From assembly GCF_018294505.1 (NCBI RefSeq), contig NC_057807.1, forward strand, positions 164,525,397 through 164,589,396: DNA of 64,000 nt, written 5' to 3'. Each line of letters starts with the position of its first letter. Within the stretch, counting starts at the first letter, position 1. Source of the stretch: Triticum aestivum (lineage: Eukaryota; Streptophyta; Magnoliopsida; Poales; Poaceae). Positions 34,616 through 46,165 of this stretch are shown piece by piece. The translations under genes were made by a program, and so were the position numbers. Below the pieces are notes generated by a model, which was given only the letters and a program-made list of their open reading frames with translations, searched no databases and was not told the DNA's origin.

Positions 34616-36159
34616 TGCTTCGTCTCGAGCTTGCATTGGTTTTCCCCGAAGAGGAGGGGGTGATGCAGCACAGTAGTGTAAGTATTTCCCTTAGTTTTTG
34701 AGAACCAAGGTATCAATCCAGTAGGAGGTCAGCGCAAAGTCCCTCGTACCTACACAAAACTATAGCAACTCGCAACCAACGCTTAGGGGTTGTCAATCCC
34801 TTCACGGTCACTTACGAGAGTGAGATCTGATAGAGATAATATTTTTGGTATTTTTGGTATAAAGATGCAAAGTACAAAGTAAAAGGCCAAGCAAGTAAAT
34901 AAAGTGAGGGAGATTGATATGATGAGAATAGACCCGGGGGCCATAGGTTTCACTAGTGGCTTCTCTCAAGAGCATAGATATTCTACGGTGGGTGAACAAA
35001 TTACTGTTGAGCAATTGATAGAATTGAGCATAGTTATGAGGTTATCTAGGTATGATCATGTATATAGGCATCACGTCCGTGACAAGTAGATCGAAACGAT
35101 TCTGCATCTACTACTATTACTCCACTCATCGACCGCTATCCAGCATGCATCTAGAGTATTAAGTTAAAAACACAGTAACACCTTAAGCAAGATGACATGA
35201 TGTAGAGGAACAAATTCATGCAATATGATAAATACCCCATCTTGTTATCCTCGACGGCAACATTACAATATGTGCCTTGCAACTCTTTCTGTCACTGAGT
35301 AAGGACACCGCAAGATTGAACCCAAAGCCATGAACTTCTCCCATTGGAAAAACTACCAATCTAGTTGGCCAAACCAAACGGATAATTCGAAGATACTTGC
35401 AAAGATAACTCAATCATATATAAAAGAATTCAGAGAAGATTCAAATATTATTCATAGATAAGTTGGATCATAAACCCACAATTCATCGGTCTCAACAAAC
35501 ACACCGCAAAAAGAAGATTACATCGAATAGATCTCCACGAGAGAGGGGGAGAACATTGTATTGAGATCTGAAAAGAGAGAAGAAGCCATCTAGCTACTAG
35601 CTATGGACCCGAAAGTCTGAAGCAAACTACTCACACTTCATCGGAGGGGCTATGGTGATGATGTAGAAGCCCTCTGTGGTGGATGCCCCCTCCGGCGGAG
35701 CTCCGGAACAGGCCCCAAATGGGATCTCGTGGATACAGAAGGTTGCGGCAGTGGAATTAGGTTTTTGGCTCCGTGTCTGGTCTATTGGGGGTACGTAGGT
35801 ATATATAGGAGGAAGGAGTACATCGGTGGAGCTCCGAGGGGCCCACGAGGCAGGGGGGCGTGCCCTCCACCCTCGTGACCTCCTCGGAAGCTTCTTGGAG
35901 TAGGGTCCAAGTCTCCTGGATCACGTTCGGTGAAAAGATCACGTTCCCGAAGGTTTCATTCCGTTTGGACTCCGTTTGATATTCCGTTTCTTCGAAGCAC
36001 TGAAATAGGCAAAAGACAGCAATTCTGGGCTGGGCCTCCGGTTAATAGGTTAGTCCCAAAAATAATATAAAAGTGGAAAATAAATCCCAATATAGTCCAA
36101 AATAGTAGATAAAGTAGCAAGGAGCAATCAAAAATTATAGATACGTTGGAGGCGTATCA
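34616..36159 (-). repeat. 3' LTR of the Sabrina-like element
   Basis: 1,544 bp, matched by 41398-42955 with scattered substitutions and a few indels. Confidence 0.94.
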
Positions 36160-36175
36160 GGCATCCCCAAGCTTA
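36160..36175 (-). promoter_or_regulatory. Polypurine tract of the Sabrina-like element
   Basis: On the minus strand TAAGCTTGGGGATGCC abuts the 3' LTR. The same word recurs at 38423-38438. Confidence 0.75.
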
Positions 36176-39100
36176 ATTCCTACTCGTCCTCGAGTAGGTA
36201 AATGATAAAAAGAAGAATTTTTGATGCGGAGTGATACTTTGGCATAATTTCAATGTAAATCTTCTTAATCATGGTATGAATATTCAGATCCGAAAGATTC
36301 AAGATAAAAGTTCATATTGACATAAAAATAATAATACTTCAAGCATACTAATCAAAGCAATCATGTCTTCTCAAAATAACATGGCCAAAGAAAGTTCATC
36401 CCTACAAAATCATATAGTTAGGCTATGCTTCATTTTCGTCACACAAAGATGTTCCCAACTTCTATACCCCCGATGACAAGCCAAGCAATTGTTTCATACT
36501 CAAATAATCTCAAACTTTTTCAACCTTCACGCAATACATGAGCGCGAGCCATGGATATAGCACTATGGGTGGAATAGAATATGATGATGGGGATTGTGTG
36601 GAGAAGACAAAAAAGGAGAAAGTCTCATATTGACGAGGATAATCAACGGGCTATGGAGATGCCCATCAATTGATGTCAACATGAGGAGTAGGGATTGCCA
36701 TGCAACGGATGCACTAGAGCTATGAATGCTCAACAAAAGAAAACTAGTGGGTGTGCATCCAACTTGCTTGCTCATGAAGACCTAGGGCATTTGAGGAAGC
36801 CCATCGTAGGAATATACAAGCCAAGTTCTATAATGAAAAATTCCCACTTGTATGAACAAGACAATATATGAGACTCACTATATGAAAAACATGGTGCTAC
36901 TTTGAAGCACAAATATATGAGACTCACTACATGAAGAACAAGGTGCTACTTTGAAGCACAAGTGTGGTAAAAGGATAGTAACATTGCCCCTTCTCTCTTT
37001 TTCTCTCATTTTTTTGGGCCTTCTCTTTTTTTTATTTGGCCTTTCTCTTTTTTTTCATTCGGAGTCTCATCCCGACTTGTGGGGGGAATCATAGTCTCCA
37101 TCATCCTTTTCCTCACTGGGGCAATGCTCTAATAATGATGATTTTATTACAACAACTTGATATTACAACTCGAAACTAGAACAAGATATGACTCTATATG
37201 AATGCCTCCGGCGGTGCACCGGGATGGTGCAATGAATCAAGAGTGACATGTATGAAAAATAATGCATGGTGGCTTTGCCACAAATACTATGTCAACTACA
37301 AGATCATGCAATGGCAATATGACAAAAGTAAAGTATGTCATGATGAACAGAACGGTGAAAAGTTGCATGGCAATATATCTCGGAATGGCTATGAAATGCC
37401 ATAATAGGTAGGTATGGTGGCTGTTTTGAGGAAGATATAAGGAGGTTTATGTGTGAAATAGCGTATCATATCACAGGGTTTGGATGCACCGGAGAAGTTT
37501 GCAGCAACTCTCAATGTGAGAAAGGGCAATGCACGGTACCGAAGAGGCTAGCAAATGCGGAAATGTAAAAGTGCGTATAATCCATGGACTCAACATTAGT
37601 CAAAAGAACTCATATACTTATTGCAAAAATTTAGAAGCCATCAAAAATCAAGTACTACGCACAATGCTCCTAGGGGGATAGATTGGTAGGAAAAGACCAT
37701 CGCTCGTCCCCGACCGCCACTCATAAGTATGCACAAGCCAGGTACACTTCATGCTTCAAATTTGTTACGCAACTTTACCCATACGTGCATGCTACGGGAC
37801 TTGCAAACTTCAACACAAGTATTTCTCAAATTCACAACTACTCAACTAGCACGACTTTGATATTATTACCTCCATATCTCAAAACAATTATTAAGCATTA
37901 AATTTATCTTAGTATTCAATTCACTCAAAAGAAAGTTTCACATATCCTGAACACTAAGTATATTAACATTAAGCAAATTACCATGCTATTAATGACTCTC
38001 AAAATAATCTAAGTGAAGCATGAGAGATCAAGTTTCTTTAAAACAAATCCACCACCGTGCTCTAAAATATCTAAGTGAAGCACTAGAGCAAAAACTATCA
38101 CGCTCAAAAAGATATAAGTGAAGCACTATGAGCAAAACTATCAAGCTCAAAAGATATAAGTAAACACATAGAGTATTCTAACAAATTCCAAATCATGTAT
38201 GGCTCTCTCAAAAGGTGTGTACAGAAAGGATGATTGTGGTAGACTAACAAGCAAAGACACAAATAATACAAGACGCTCCAAGCAAAACACATATCATGTT
38301 GGTGAATAAAAATATAGCTCCAAGTAAATTACCGATGCAAGTGGACGAAAGAGGGGATGCCTTCCGGGGTATCCCCAAGCTTTGACTTTTTGGTGTCCTT
38401 GGATTATCTTGGGGGTGCCATGGGCATCCCCAAGCTTAGGCTCTTTCCACTTCTTGTTCCATAATCCATCAAAAGAATTCACCCAAAACTTGAAAACTTC
38501 ACAACACAAAACTCAACAGAAATCTCGTGAGCTCCGTTAGAGAAAGAAAACAAAGGACTACTTCAAGGTACTGTAATGAACTCATTATTTATTTATATTG
38601 GTGTTAAACCTACTGTATTCAAACTTCTCTATGGTTTATAAACTAATTTACTAGCCATAGATTCATCAAAATAAGCAAACAACACACGAAAAACAGAATC
38701 TGTCAAAAACAGAACAGTCTGTAGTAATCTGTAACTAACGCAAACTTCTGTAACTCTAAAAATTTCTACCAAAATAGGAAGTCCTGGAAAATTTGTTTAT
38801 TGATCATCATCAAAAAGAATCAACGCAAAATCACTCTCCAGTAAAAAATGGCAGCTAATCTCGTGAGCGCTAAAGTTTCGGTTTTTCAGCAGAATCAAAT
38901 CAACTATCATCGTAGGTTATCCTATAGGTCCTACTTGGCACAAACACTAATTAAAACACAAAACCACATCAAAACAGAAGGTAGATGAATTATTTCTTCC
39001 TAAACATAACCAAAAACAAAAACACAAAATAAAATTGGGTTGCCTCCCAACAAGCGCTATCGTTTAACGCCCCTAGCTAGGCATAAAAGCAAAGATAGAT

Positions 39101-39201
39101 CTAGGTATTGCCATCTTTGGTAGGCAATCCATAAGTGGATCTCATGATAGATTCATATGGTAATTTTATTTTATTTCTAGGAAAGTGTTCCATGCCCTTC
39201 T
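36176..39201 (-). other. Non-coding interior of the Sabrina-like element
   Basis: No frame longer than about 70 codons and no polymerase motif. It contains an imperfect tandem duplication of about 50 bp at about 36866-36962 (TATGAGACTCACTA units), repeated GATATAAGTGAAGCACTA-type units at about 38005-38165, and two PPT-like words at 38369-38382 and 38423-38438. Confidence 0.75.
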
Positions 39202-39436
39202 TTAAGGGAAATCGGAATCTAATATTCCCTTCTTCATATCAATAATTGCACCAATCGTTCTAAGGAAAGGTCTACCAAGAATAATAGGACATGAAGGATT
39301 GCAATCTATATCAAGAACGATAAAATCTACGGGTGCATAATTCCTATTTGCAACAATAAGAATATCATTAATTCTTCCCATAGGTTTTTTAATAGTGGAA
39401 TCCGCAAGATGCAAGTTTAGAGAGCAATCATCAAAG
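39202..39436 (-). pseudogene. C-terminal part of the Sabrina-like protease, out of frame
   Basis: After a frame change around 39440-39460 the protein continues with CSLNLHLADSTIKKPMGRI, IVLDIDCN and the second protease strand IILGRPFLRTIGAIIDM. It ends at 39202. Confidence 0.78.
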
Positions 39437-41161
39437 TCAATCACACAAAGTTTTGGGGATACTAGAGACACTAGCACCCAAATCACACAAAGCATGAAAC
39501 TCATAATTGTTAATTTTAATTTTGATAGTAGGTTCCCACTCATCATGGAGTTTTCTAGGGATAGAGACTTTCAACTCAAGCTTTTCTTCATAAGATTGCA
39601 TCAAGGCATCAACAATATGTTCGGTAAAGGCCTTATTTTGACTATAAGCATGAGGAGAATTTAACACAGATTGCAACAAGGAAATACAATCAATCACGGA
39701 GCAATTTTCATAATTAAATTCCTTGAGATCTAAAATAGTGGGTTTAGCAATATCTAGATTTTTATTTCTTTCAATCCCACTTTTATCAATTTCATCATCA
39801 AGATCTAAAAACTCAGAATTCTTAGAACGCCTTCTAGGTAAGGGAAGATCATATTCAGATTCATCAAGATTCATATCGCAAAGCAAAGATTTAATAGGGG
39901 ACACATCAATAACTTTCAGATCTTCATCTTGATTTTCATCGGATTTAGAAGAACACACTTTAATAAAGGCATCTTTGGAAGCACGCATCCTAGCAGTTCT
40001 TTCTTTGCACTCGTCAATGGAAATTCTCATAGCTTTGAGAGACTCATTGATATCATGCTTAGGAGGAATAGATCTAAGCTTTAAAGAATCAATTTCAAAA
40101 TAAATTCTATCAACGTTCCTAGCCAAATCATCAACTTTAAGCAATTTGTCTTCAAGCAAAGCATTAAAATTCTTTTGTGAATTCATAAACTCTTTAACAC
40201 TACTCTCAAATTCAGAGGGCATCTTATTAAAATTTCCATAAGAGTTGTTGTAGGAATTTCCATAATTGTTAGAAGGATTGCTAGGATAAGGCCTAGGATT
40301 AAAATTCCCTCTATAAGCGTTGTTTCCAAAACTATTCCTACCAACAAAATTCACATCCATAGATTCTTTATTATTCTCAAGCAAAGTAGATAAAGGCATA
40401 TCATTAGGATCAAGAGGATTATTTTTAGGAGCAAACATCTTCATAATTTCATCCATCTTTTCACTCAAAACATTGATTTCTTCTATAGCATGCACTTTTT
40501 TACTAGAAGATCTTTCGGTGTGCCATTGAGAATAATTAGCCATAATATTATCAAGCAATTTGGTAGCATCCCCTAACGTAATTTCCATAAAAGTGACTCC
40601 CGCGGCCGAATCTAAAAGATTTCTAGAAGTAAAATTCAATGCGGCATAAAAAATTTGTATGATCACACATAAATTCAAACCATGAGTAGGGCAATTGCGA
40701 AGCATTAATTTCATTCTTTCCCAAGATTGGGCAACATGCTCATGATCAAGTTGTTTAAAATTCATGATATCGTTCCTAAGAGTGATAATCTTAGCGGGAG
40801 GAAAATACTTAGAGATAAAAGCATCTTTGCACTTGTTCCAAGAATCAATACTATTTTTAGGCAAAGACGAAAACCAAACTTTAGCATGATCTCTAAGTGA
40901 AAACGGAAATAACTTCAATTTGACAATATTGTTATCCGTATCTTTTTTCTTTTGCATATCACACAAATCAACAAAATTGTTTAGATGAGTAGCGGCATCT
41001 TCACTAGGAAGGCCGGCGAATTGATCTTTCATAACAAGATTCAGCAAAGCGGTATTGATTTCACGAGACTCATCATTATTAAGAGGAGCAATCGGAGTAC
41101 TAAGGAAATCATTATTATTAGTATTCGAGAAATCACACAATTTGGTATTATCTTGCGCCAT
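39437..41161 (-). CDS. Gag-protease of the Sabrina-like element
   Basis: ATG 41161 (MAQDNTKLCDF) opens a 575-residue frame. A retrotransposon gag domain (LFPFSLRDHAKVWFSSLP, SWNKCKDAFISKYFP, CPTHGL) covers about residues 60-230. Asn/Gly/Tyr-rich and coiled segments follow, then the start of the aspartic protease with CDLGASVSSIPKTL. No CCHC knuckle was found. The frame stops just after the catalytic motif at 39437-39439 because of a small indel, so protease is inactive in this copy while Gag is intact. Confidence 0.88.
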   Translation of the reverse strand: MAQDNTKLCDFSNTNNNDFLSTPIAPLNNDESREINTALLNLVMKDQFAGLPSEDAATHLNNFVDLCDMQKKKDTDNNIVKLKLFPFSLRDHAKVWFSSLPKNSIDSWNKCKDAFISKYFPPAKIITLRNDIMNFKQLDHEHVAQSWERMKLMLRNCPTHGLNLCVIIQIFYAALNFTSRNLLDSAAGVTFMEITLGDATKLLDNIMANYSQWHTERSSSKKVHAIEEINVLSEKMDEIMKMFAPKNNPLDPNDMPLSTLLENNKESMDVNFVGRNSFGNNAYRGNFNPRPYPSNPSNNYGNSYNNSYGNFNKMPSEFESSVKEFMNSQKNFNALLEDKLLKVDDLARNVDRIYFEIDSLKLRSIPPKHDINESLKAMRISIDECKERTARMRASKDAFIKVCSSKSDENQDEDLKVIDVSPIKSLLCDMNLDESEYDLPLPRRRSKNSEFLDLDDEIDKSGIERNKNLDIAKPTILDLKEFNYENCSVIDCISLLQSVLNSPHAYSQNKAFTEHIVDALMQSYEEKLELKVSIPRKLHDEWEPTIKIKINNYEFHALCDLGASVSSIPKTLCD

Positions 41162-41366
41162 GGCAACAAGTAATCCAACACACAAGCAAACAGAAAGGCA
41201 AAGGGAAAAAGGCAAACGGGAAAGAGAGGAGGAGATTAGGAAAGAGAGGGCGAATAAAACGGCAAGGGTGAAGTGGGGGAGAGGAAAACGAGAGGCAAAT
41301 GGCAAATAATGTAATGCGAGAGATAGGGATTGTGATGGGTACTTGGTATGTTGACTTTTGTGTAGG

Positions 41367-41386
41367 CCTCCCCGGCAACGGCGCCA
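41367..41386 (-). promoter_or_regulatory. Primer-binding site of the Sabrina-like element
   Basis: On the minus strand TGGCGCCGTTGCCGGGGAGG, 11 bases inside the LTR end. It is the usual site of this group; the tRNA (probably Asp) is from memory. Confidence 0.75.
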
Positions 41387-41397
41387 GAAATCCTTCT

Positions 41398-42955
41398 TGC
41401 TACGTCTCGAGCTTGCGTTGGTTTTCCCCAAAGAGGAGGGGGTGATGCAGCATAGTAGCATAAGTATTTCCCTCAGTTTTTGAGAACCAAGGTATCAATC
41501 CAGTAGGAGGTCACGCGCAAGTCCCTCGTACCTACACAAAACGATAGCAACTCGCAACCAACGCTTAGGGGTTGTCAATCCCTTCACGGTCACTTACGAG
41601 AGTGAGATCTGATAGAGATAATATTTTTGGTATTTTTGGTATAAAGATGCAAAGTAAAAAGTAAAAGGCAAAGCAAGTAAATAAAGTGATGGAGACTGAT
41701 ATGATGAGAATAGACCCGGGGTCCATAGGTTTCACTAGTGGCTTCTCTCAAGAGCATAGATATTCTATGGTGGGTGAACAAATTACTGTTGAGCAATTGA
41801 TAGAATTGAGCATAGTTATAGGGTTATCTAGGTATGATCATGTATATAGGCATCACGTCCGTGACAAGTAGATCGAAACGATTCTGCATCTACTACTATT
41901 ACTCCACTCATCGACCGCTATCCAGCATGCATCTAGAGTATTAAGTTAAAAACAAAGTAACGCCTTAAGCAAGATGACATGATGTAGAGGAATAAATTCA
42001 TGCAATATGATAAATACCCCATCTTGTTATCCTCGATGGCAACAATACAATACGTGCCTTGCAACTCTTTCTGTCACTGAATAAGGACACCGCAAGATTG
42101 AACCCAAAGCCATGCACTTCTCCCATTGCAAAAACTACCAATCTAGTTGGCCAAACCAAACGGATAATTCGAAGAGACTTGCAAAGATAACTCAATCATA
42201 TATAAAAGAATTCAGAGAAGATTCAAATATTATTCATAGATAAGTTGGATCATAAACCCACAATTCATCGATCTCAACAAACACACCGCAAAAAGAAGAT
42301 TACATCGAATAGATCTCCACGAGAGAGGGGGAGAACATTGTATTGAGATCCAAAAAGGGAGAAGAAGCCATCTAGCTACTAGATATGGACCTGAAGGTCT
42401 GAAGTAAACTACTCACACTTCGTCGGAGGGGCTATGGTGATGATGTGGAAGCCCTCCGTGGTGGATGCCCCCTCCGGCGGAGCTCCGAAACAGGCCCCAA
42501 GATGGGATCTCGTGGATAGAGAAGGTTGCGGCGGTGGAATTAGGTTTTTGGCTCCGTATCTGGTCTATTGGGGGTACGTAGGTATATATAGGAGGAAGGA
42601 GTACGTCGGTGGAGCTCCGAGGGGCCCACGAGGCAGGGGGGGCGCGCCCAGGGGGGCGCCCTCCACCCTTGTGACCTCATCGGAAGCTTCTTGGAGTAGG
42701 GTCCAAGTCTCCTGGATCACGTTCGATGAGAAGATCATGTTCCCGAAGGTTTCATTCCGTTTGGACTCCGTTTGATATTTCATTTCTTCGAAACACTGAA
42801 ATAGGCAAAAAAGAGCAATTCTGGGTTGGGCCTCCGGTTAATAGGTTAGTCCCAAAAATAATATAAAAGTGGAAAATAAAGCCCAATATAGTCCAAAACA
42901 GTAGATAAAGTAGCAAGGAGCAATAAAAAATTATAGATACGTTGGAGACGTATCA
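41398..42955 (-). repeat. 5' LTR of the Sabrina-like element
   Basis: 1,558 bp, TGATACGTCTCC...GACGTAGCA on the minus strand. It is followed by TSD gtgtt and the resumed LARD-like LTR. Confidence 0.94.
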
Positions 42956-43967
42956 GTGTTATCTGACACGGTTACAATACCACCTTGACATGGAATATCC
43001 ATTATTTTATGTGATGATATGTTCAAACTCATGAGTGCATTTTGATGATTTCATGCTATTGGAGTTTGATATGTTTGGGATAGTAGTCACCATCATATGC
43101 CTTTCATGCATACCAGAAGGAACCCGGGAAAGCCTCTGTCTTGGGTAGACACGGGCTTGTCTCTAGTCCTCCGTCGAGACGGTTGTGACCGGTACGGCAT
43201 GATGAGGTATGTCGAGTGGTGATTCTGTCTGTTGGTTGAAGTATAAGTTGTTATGCTAATCATGCAGGGAATACTTGAACCTCCTGAGTCGACCGTAGAT
43301 CGAGTCTTGTTCGAGTAACCCCCATACTTGTTTCGTACTACCACTTGTCCCTGCCATAGGTAGGGTATGGTTCTGTAAGTTGTCAACCCCTTACTAGCAC
43401 ACACCGTACAAAGAGGTCATGGTAGAAGATATCGGCTGCATTCGGTAGGCATGCCACCTGGTCCGGGGGCATGGGTGTTTTCGGTTGTAGCCGAGGGGGT
43501 AGCTCCCCTAGTTTGCGCGCGTTATAAATTTGTGATCCCATGCTAATCGAGGTTGTAGCCTCCCCACTTAGAGTTTTGCTTAACGAGTGTTGTGGGTGAT
43601 TCCAGACACCGATAAGTCAGGCTGGTGTGTGCGGTTAGGTGTGTTTTCAATTAAATGACCGTAGGCGGAATTAGTCCGGATGGACTAACGGAATCCGTTA
43701 CTCGTGGGTAAAGAGTAAACCCTCTGCAGAGATTATATCTATTCGAATAGCCATGCCCATGGTTAAGGACTATAGTCTGGGTTGGGTCAAGTGTCGGTCT
43801 TAGTGTCGGTCTTCGGAGGAAAAACTAGTAAGTCAGAACATTGATTATGACCGGTGACATATGATGATTATGATTATTATTATTGTGGACTAACTATTTT
43901 CATTATTTGATTTATTGAGTATCCCTGGGACGGTTCTACCTCCTGGATATTCACTGTGATTATTCTG

Positions 43968-44150
43968 TTATAAGCCCTTTATGTGGTGTCACACAGACGC
44001 TCGACTGTGGCATGTTTGTTATTGATTTACTTTATAAGCCCTTTTTGTGGCGTCGCATAGATGCCCGACTGTGGCACATTTCTTACTTATTTCACTTATG
44101 AGCCCTTTCTGTGGTGTCGCTCAGACGCCCGACTGAGGCATTCTATTTCT
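43968..44150 (+). repeat. Three tandem 64-bp units in the LARD-like LTR
   Basis: Units start at 43968, 44032 and 44096 with TTAT(A/G)AGCCCTTT and share GTGGNGTCNC...AGANGC(T/C)CGACTG. The matching part of the 3' LTR lies beyond the window. Confidence 0.85.
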
Positions 44151-44683
44151 ACTCTCTAATTGCATTATGCATGTGTTATGTGAATAACTTGTTTGCGTGC
44201 ATCATGGATTTTATTTTGTGACTGACGTTGTGATCATAGAATATTTTAGAGCATGATTATCATTTGAATAATTGTACCGGAGTTCATAATGTTTGCGAGT
44301 ACATTCAAAAGTACTCACTGGCTTGTCCCTGGCTATTGTCTTGGCCAGATTTCTTGCATGGAGAGGAGCATTGCACTGATAGCCCCGGAACCCATGCGCT
44401 GGTGATAGCAACCTCGAGAAGATAGGAGTTATCCAGGTCAGTTGTTCCTGTGGGAAATGGAGTTCCACAGACACCGATGACCACAAACTGCTTCCGCCAT
44501 CAACCACTAGAAACCTTGTGTTGTACTCATAGGCCAGAATGGTCTTGTACTACATATTATGTGTTTTGCTTGGAGTTATTGTATCAAGTTTGTGTCTCGC
44601 CAGCTAACAGTAATCATGGGGCTGGTGAGCACAAGGGCCATTTTCTGGGAAATTAATATCCCGAAATCCGGTCCTAACAAACT

Positions 44684-44696
44684 TGGTATCAGAGCC
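44684..44696 (+). promoter_or_regulatory. Primer-binding site of the LARD-like element (initiator tRNA-Met)
   Basis: TGGTATCAGAGCC four bases after the LTR terminus CCTAACA. Confidence 0.88.
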
Positions 44697-44932
44697 AGGC
44701 TGACCATTGGCTAATCCTATCCTAGCCAGGTTAATAAACCTAGGTTAACCAAACCACCAGACTATAACCTAACCTCGGCCAAGCTTCTCGCGTAAGATAG
44801 CCCCATAGTGACCCGACACCTTTTGGCAGTCGGTGCCCAACCTATCAGCCTTGCCCGTTGATCCCGCGCCAGTGACCGACACCTAAATTGTCTTACTCGC
44901 AAGCATGCGAAGGAAGACCCCGCCCTCTTTTT

Positions 44933-44941
44933 CTATAAAAA
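44933..44941 (+). promoter_or_regulatory. TATA box before ORF1 of the LARD-like element
   Basis: CTATAAAAA lies 64 bp upstream of ATG 44997 and about 250 bp inside the element. It is distinct from the LTR promoter. Confidence 0.65.
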
Positions 44942-44996
44942 GGGCACGCTAACCTCAACACAGCACAACACAGCCTCTTCCCCAAACCGAGCCATA

Positions 44997-45791
44997 ATGC
45001 CTGGCCCTGTCGTGCATAATGAAACCACGGCAAACAACCTTCGAGGTTTTGTGACCGTGCTAGCAAACCTCACCCGCCGTGCCTTTGCATTAGAGGAGCC
45101 CCCAGAATATGTTGTGTACCAAGGGCCCATGAGCGGTGAGAGCCGTCAATTCTGGGACAATGTGCACATCTACGGCAGGAGTCTATCGCCAGAACGCCCC
45201 TACAGGTTCACCGGAAGGACAACTTCCTTTGAGCCACAAGCCATCCAACTAGCTGCTCGAGAGGCTATAGTTCAACTCCAGCACTTGTCGCCCAGAGTTA
45301 ACTGTCACTCGTTCTACTACTACCCCAGCCGTGACGGGTATGGTAGGCCACCCCAGGTTGTCAACGGAGATCACGAGACAGATCCTGCATTGTTGCATCT
45401 GGTGCGCTATGTAGGTGCACTAGAGGAACCGTTCGATCAAATCACCCTTGATCTGATCGCAGCTCGTGGAGAGCTGGTCCGCCGAGCCCCGGCAAGAGGA
45501 GAAGATGAGCCCGACGCCAACAACCCAGTCGTACTATTCGGACACCCGATCGAGTCCTTGAGGTCTGCCCCAGCCATCGACCAAAATACATTGGTGTCCC
45601 CAGAAGTGCTTCGTCGCCTTTTGGGAACACGCTCCAGCGGGATTGTGGCCAACAATCCCCGGGATGGTCATCATCGCTACCCCGACCCGGCAGCCCCTCA
45701 ACCCCCTCCCGCAAATCCCGACGGCAAAACCCGTGGAGAAGCCTCGACGTCCACAAGGCACGCTCGTTTAGATATAAACGAGGTAGACTAA
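44997..45791 (+). CDS. Unrecognised 264-residue ORF1 of the LARD-like element, with a dsRBD-like segment
   Basis: Complete frame from ATG 44997 to TAG. No gag, zinc knuckle or enzyme motif. Residues 35-95 follow the spacing of a double-stranded-RNA-binding domain: PEYVVYQGP, then VHIYG, FTGR, and a helix QAIQLAAREAIVQL. The basic KKxAK start of that helix is missing, so RNA binding is uncertain. Residues 107-139 form a second conserved block (YYYPSRDGYGRPP, ETDPALLHLVRYV), also seen in ORF2. The C-terminus is Pro-rich and probably disordered. It has its own TATA box and an apparent 3' untranslated region with the word CCCTGCAATTAT, which recurs after ORF2. Probably a captured host gene; identity unknown. 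Confidence 0.7.
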   Translation: MPGPVVHNETTANNLRGFVTVLANLTRRAFALEEPPEYVVYQGPMSGESRQFWDNVHIYGRSLSPERPYRFTGRTTSFEPQAIQLAAREAIVQLQHLSPRVNCHSFYYYPSRDGYGRPPQVVNGDHETDPALLHLVRYVGALEEPFDQITLDLIAARGELVRRAPARGEDEPDANNPVVLFGHPIESLRSAPAIDQNTLVSPEVLRRLLGTRSSGIVANNPRDGHHRYPDPAAPQPPPANPDGKTRGEASTSTRHARLDINEVD

Positions 45792-46089
45792 GTCACTCGA
45801 GTAGTACCGAGTCTCAGTATGCCCATGCCCTGCAATTATGTAATCTTGCATCGCCTTGAATAATCGCAGCCTCCTTGTGTGCCTCTATTTTAATAGTAGC
45901 CTGGCATAAATATGTTAGCATGCGGTTGCATTTTTTTTCGGGCACAGCTACCAAAACCACACCGACGACACCCACAGTAATACATCACTTTTACGAGATA
46001 TGTGTATCTGTAGCATTGACCCCGACCCCATGGAGCAGACTCGATAGACTAGTTACCCTTCACCGCGGTAAATAATCCAGCCCCAATGC
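45792..46089 (+). other. 3' UTR of ORF1 and upstream region of ORF2
   Basis: Contains CCCTGCAATTAT and an AATAA-type signal (GAATAATCG near 45859), then AT/GC-mixed sequence leading to the second TATA box. No frame of interest. Confidence 0.5.
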
Positions 46090-46099
46090 TATATAAAAG
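46090..46099 (+). promoter_or_regulatory. TATA box before ORF2 of the LARD-like element
   Basis: TATATAAAAG, 76 bp upstream of ATG 46166. Confidence 0.7.
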
Positions 46100-46165
46100 G
46101 CCACCTCGTGACCTTACCAAGTACCCCTCACCTTGAGAACCACTCGCACAACCATTTCCATTACC

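Larger units (their letters stand above)
34616..42955 (-). mobile_element. Sabrina-like gypsy element with gag-protease only, minus strand
   Basis: On the minus strand the LTRs begin TGATACG(C/T)CTCCAACG. TSD gtgtt lies at 34611-34615 and 42956-42960. The unoccupied site gtgtt is at 63419-63423 in the host's other LTR. The element is 8,340 bp with LTRs of 1,558 bp (41398-42955) and 1,544 bp (34616-36159), a PBS and a PPT. Gag and protease are present; no RT, RNase H or integrase is found in the 3 kb between protease and 3' LTR. It would depend on an autonomous relative (an Athila-type partner is an inference). Name from remembered LTR start. Confidence 0.92.
31431..44679 (+). repeat. 5' LTR of the LARD-like element, split by two insertions
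   Basis: LTR pieces are 31431-31538, 32392-34615 and 42961-44679, interrupted by a foldback element and a Sabrina-like element. Removing these and the extra TSD copies leaves 4,051 bp. The first part is AT-rich, a GC-rich block spans about 33300-34240, and three 64-bp tandem units lie near the end. It terminates GGTCCTAACA. Confidence 0.9.

Noticed and set aside
36866..38165. CRISPR-like spaced repeats in the Sabrina-like interior
   Set aside because: Units are imperfect, unevenly spaced and contiguous, in a plant retrotransposon. They are simple tandem duplications.
44684..44696. tRNA gene fragments at GGTATCAGAGC sites (also 12334)
   Set aside because: These are primer-binding sites complementary to the tRNA 3' end. 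No cloverleaf can be formed from the flanks.
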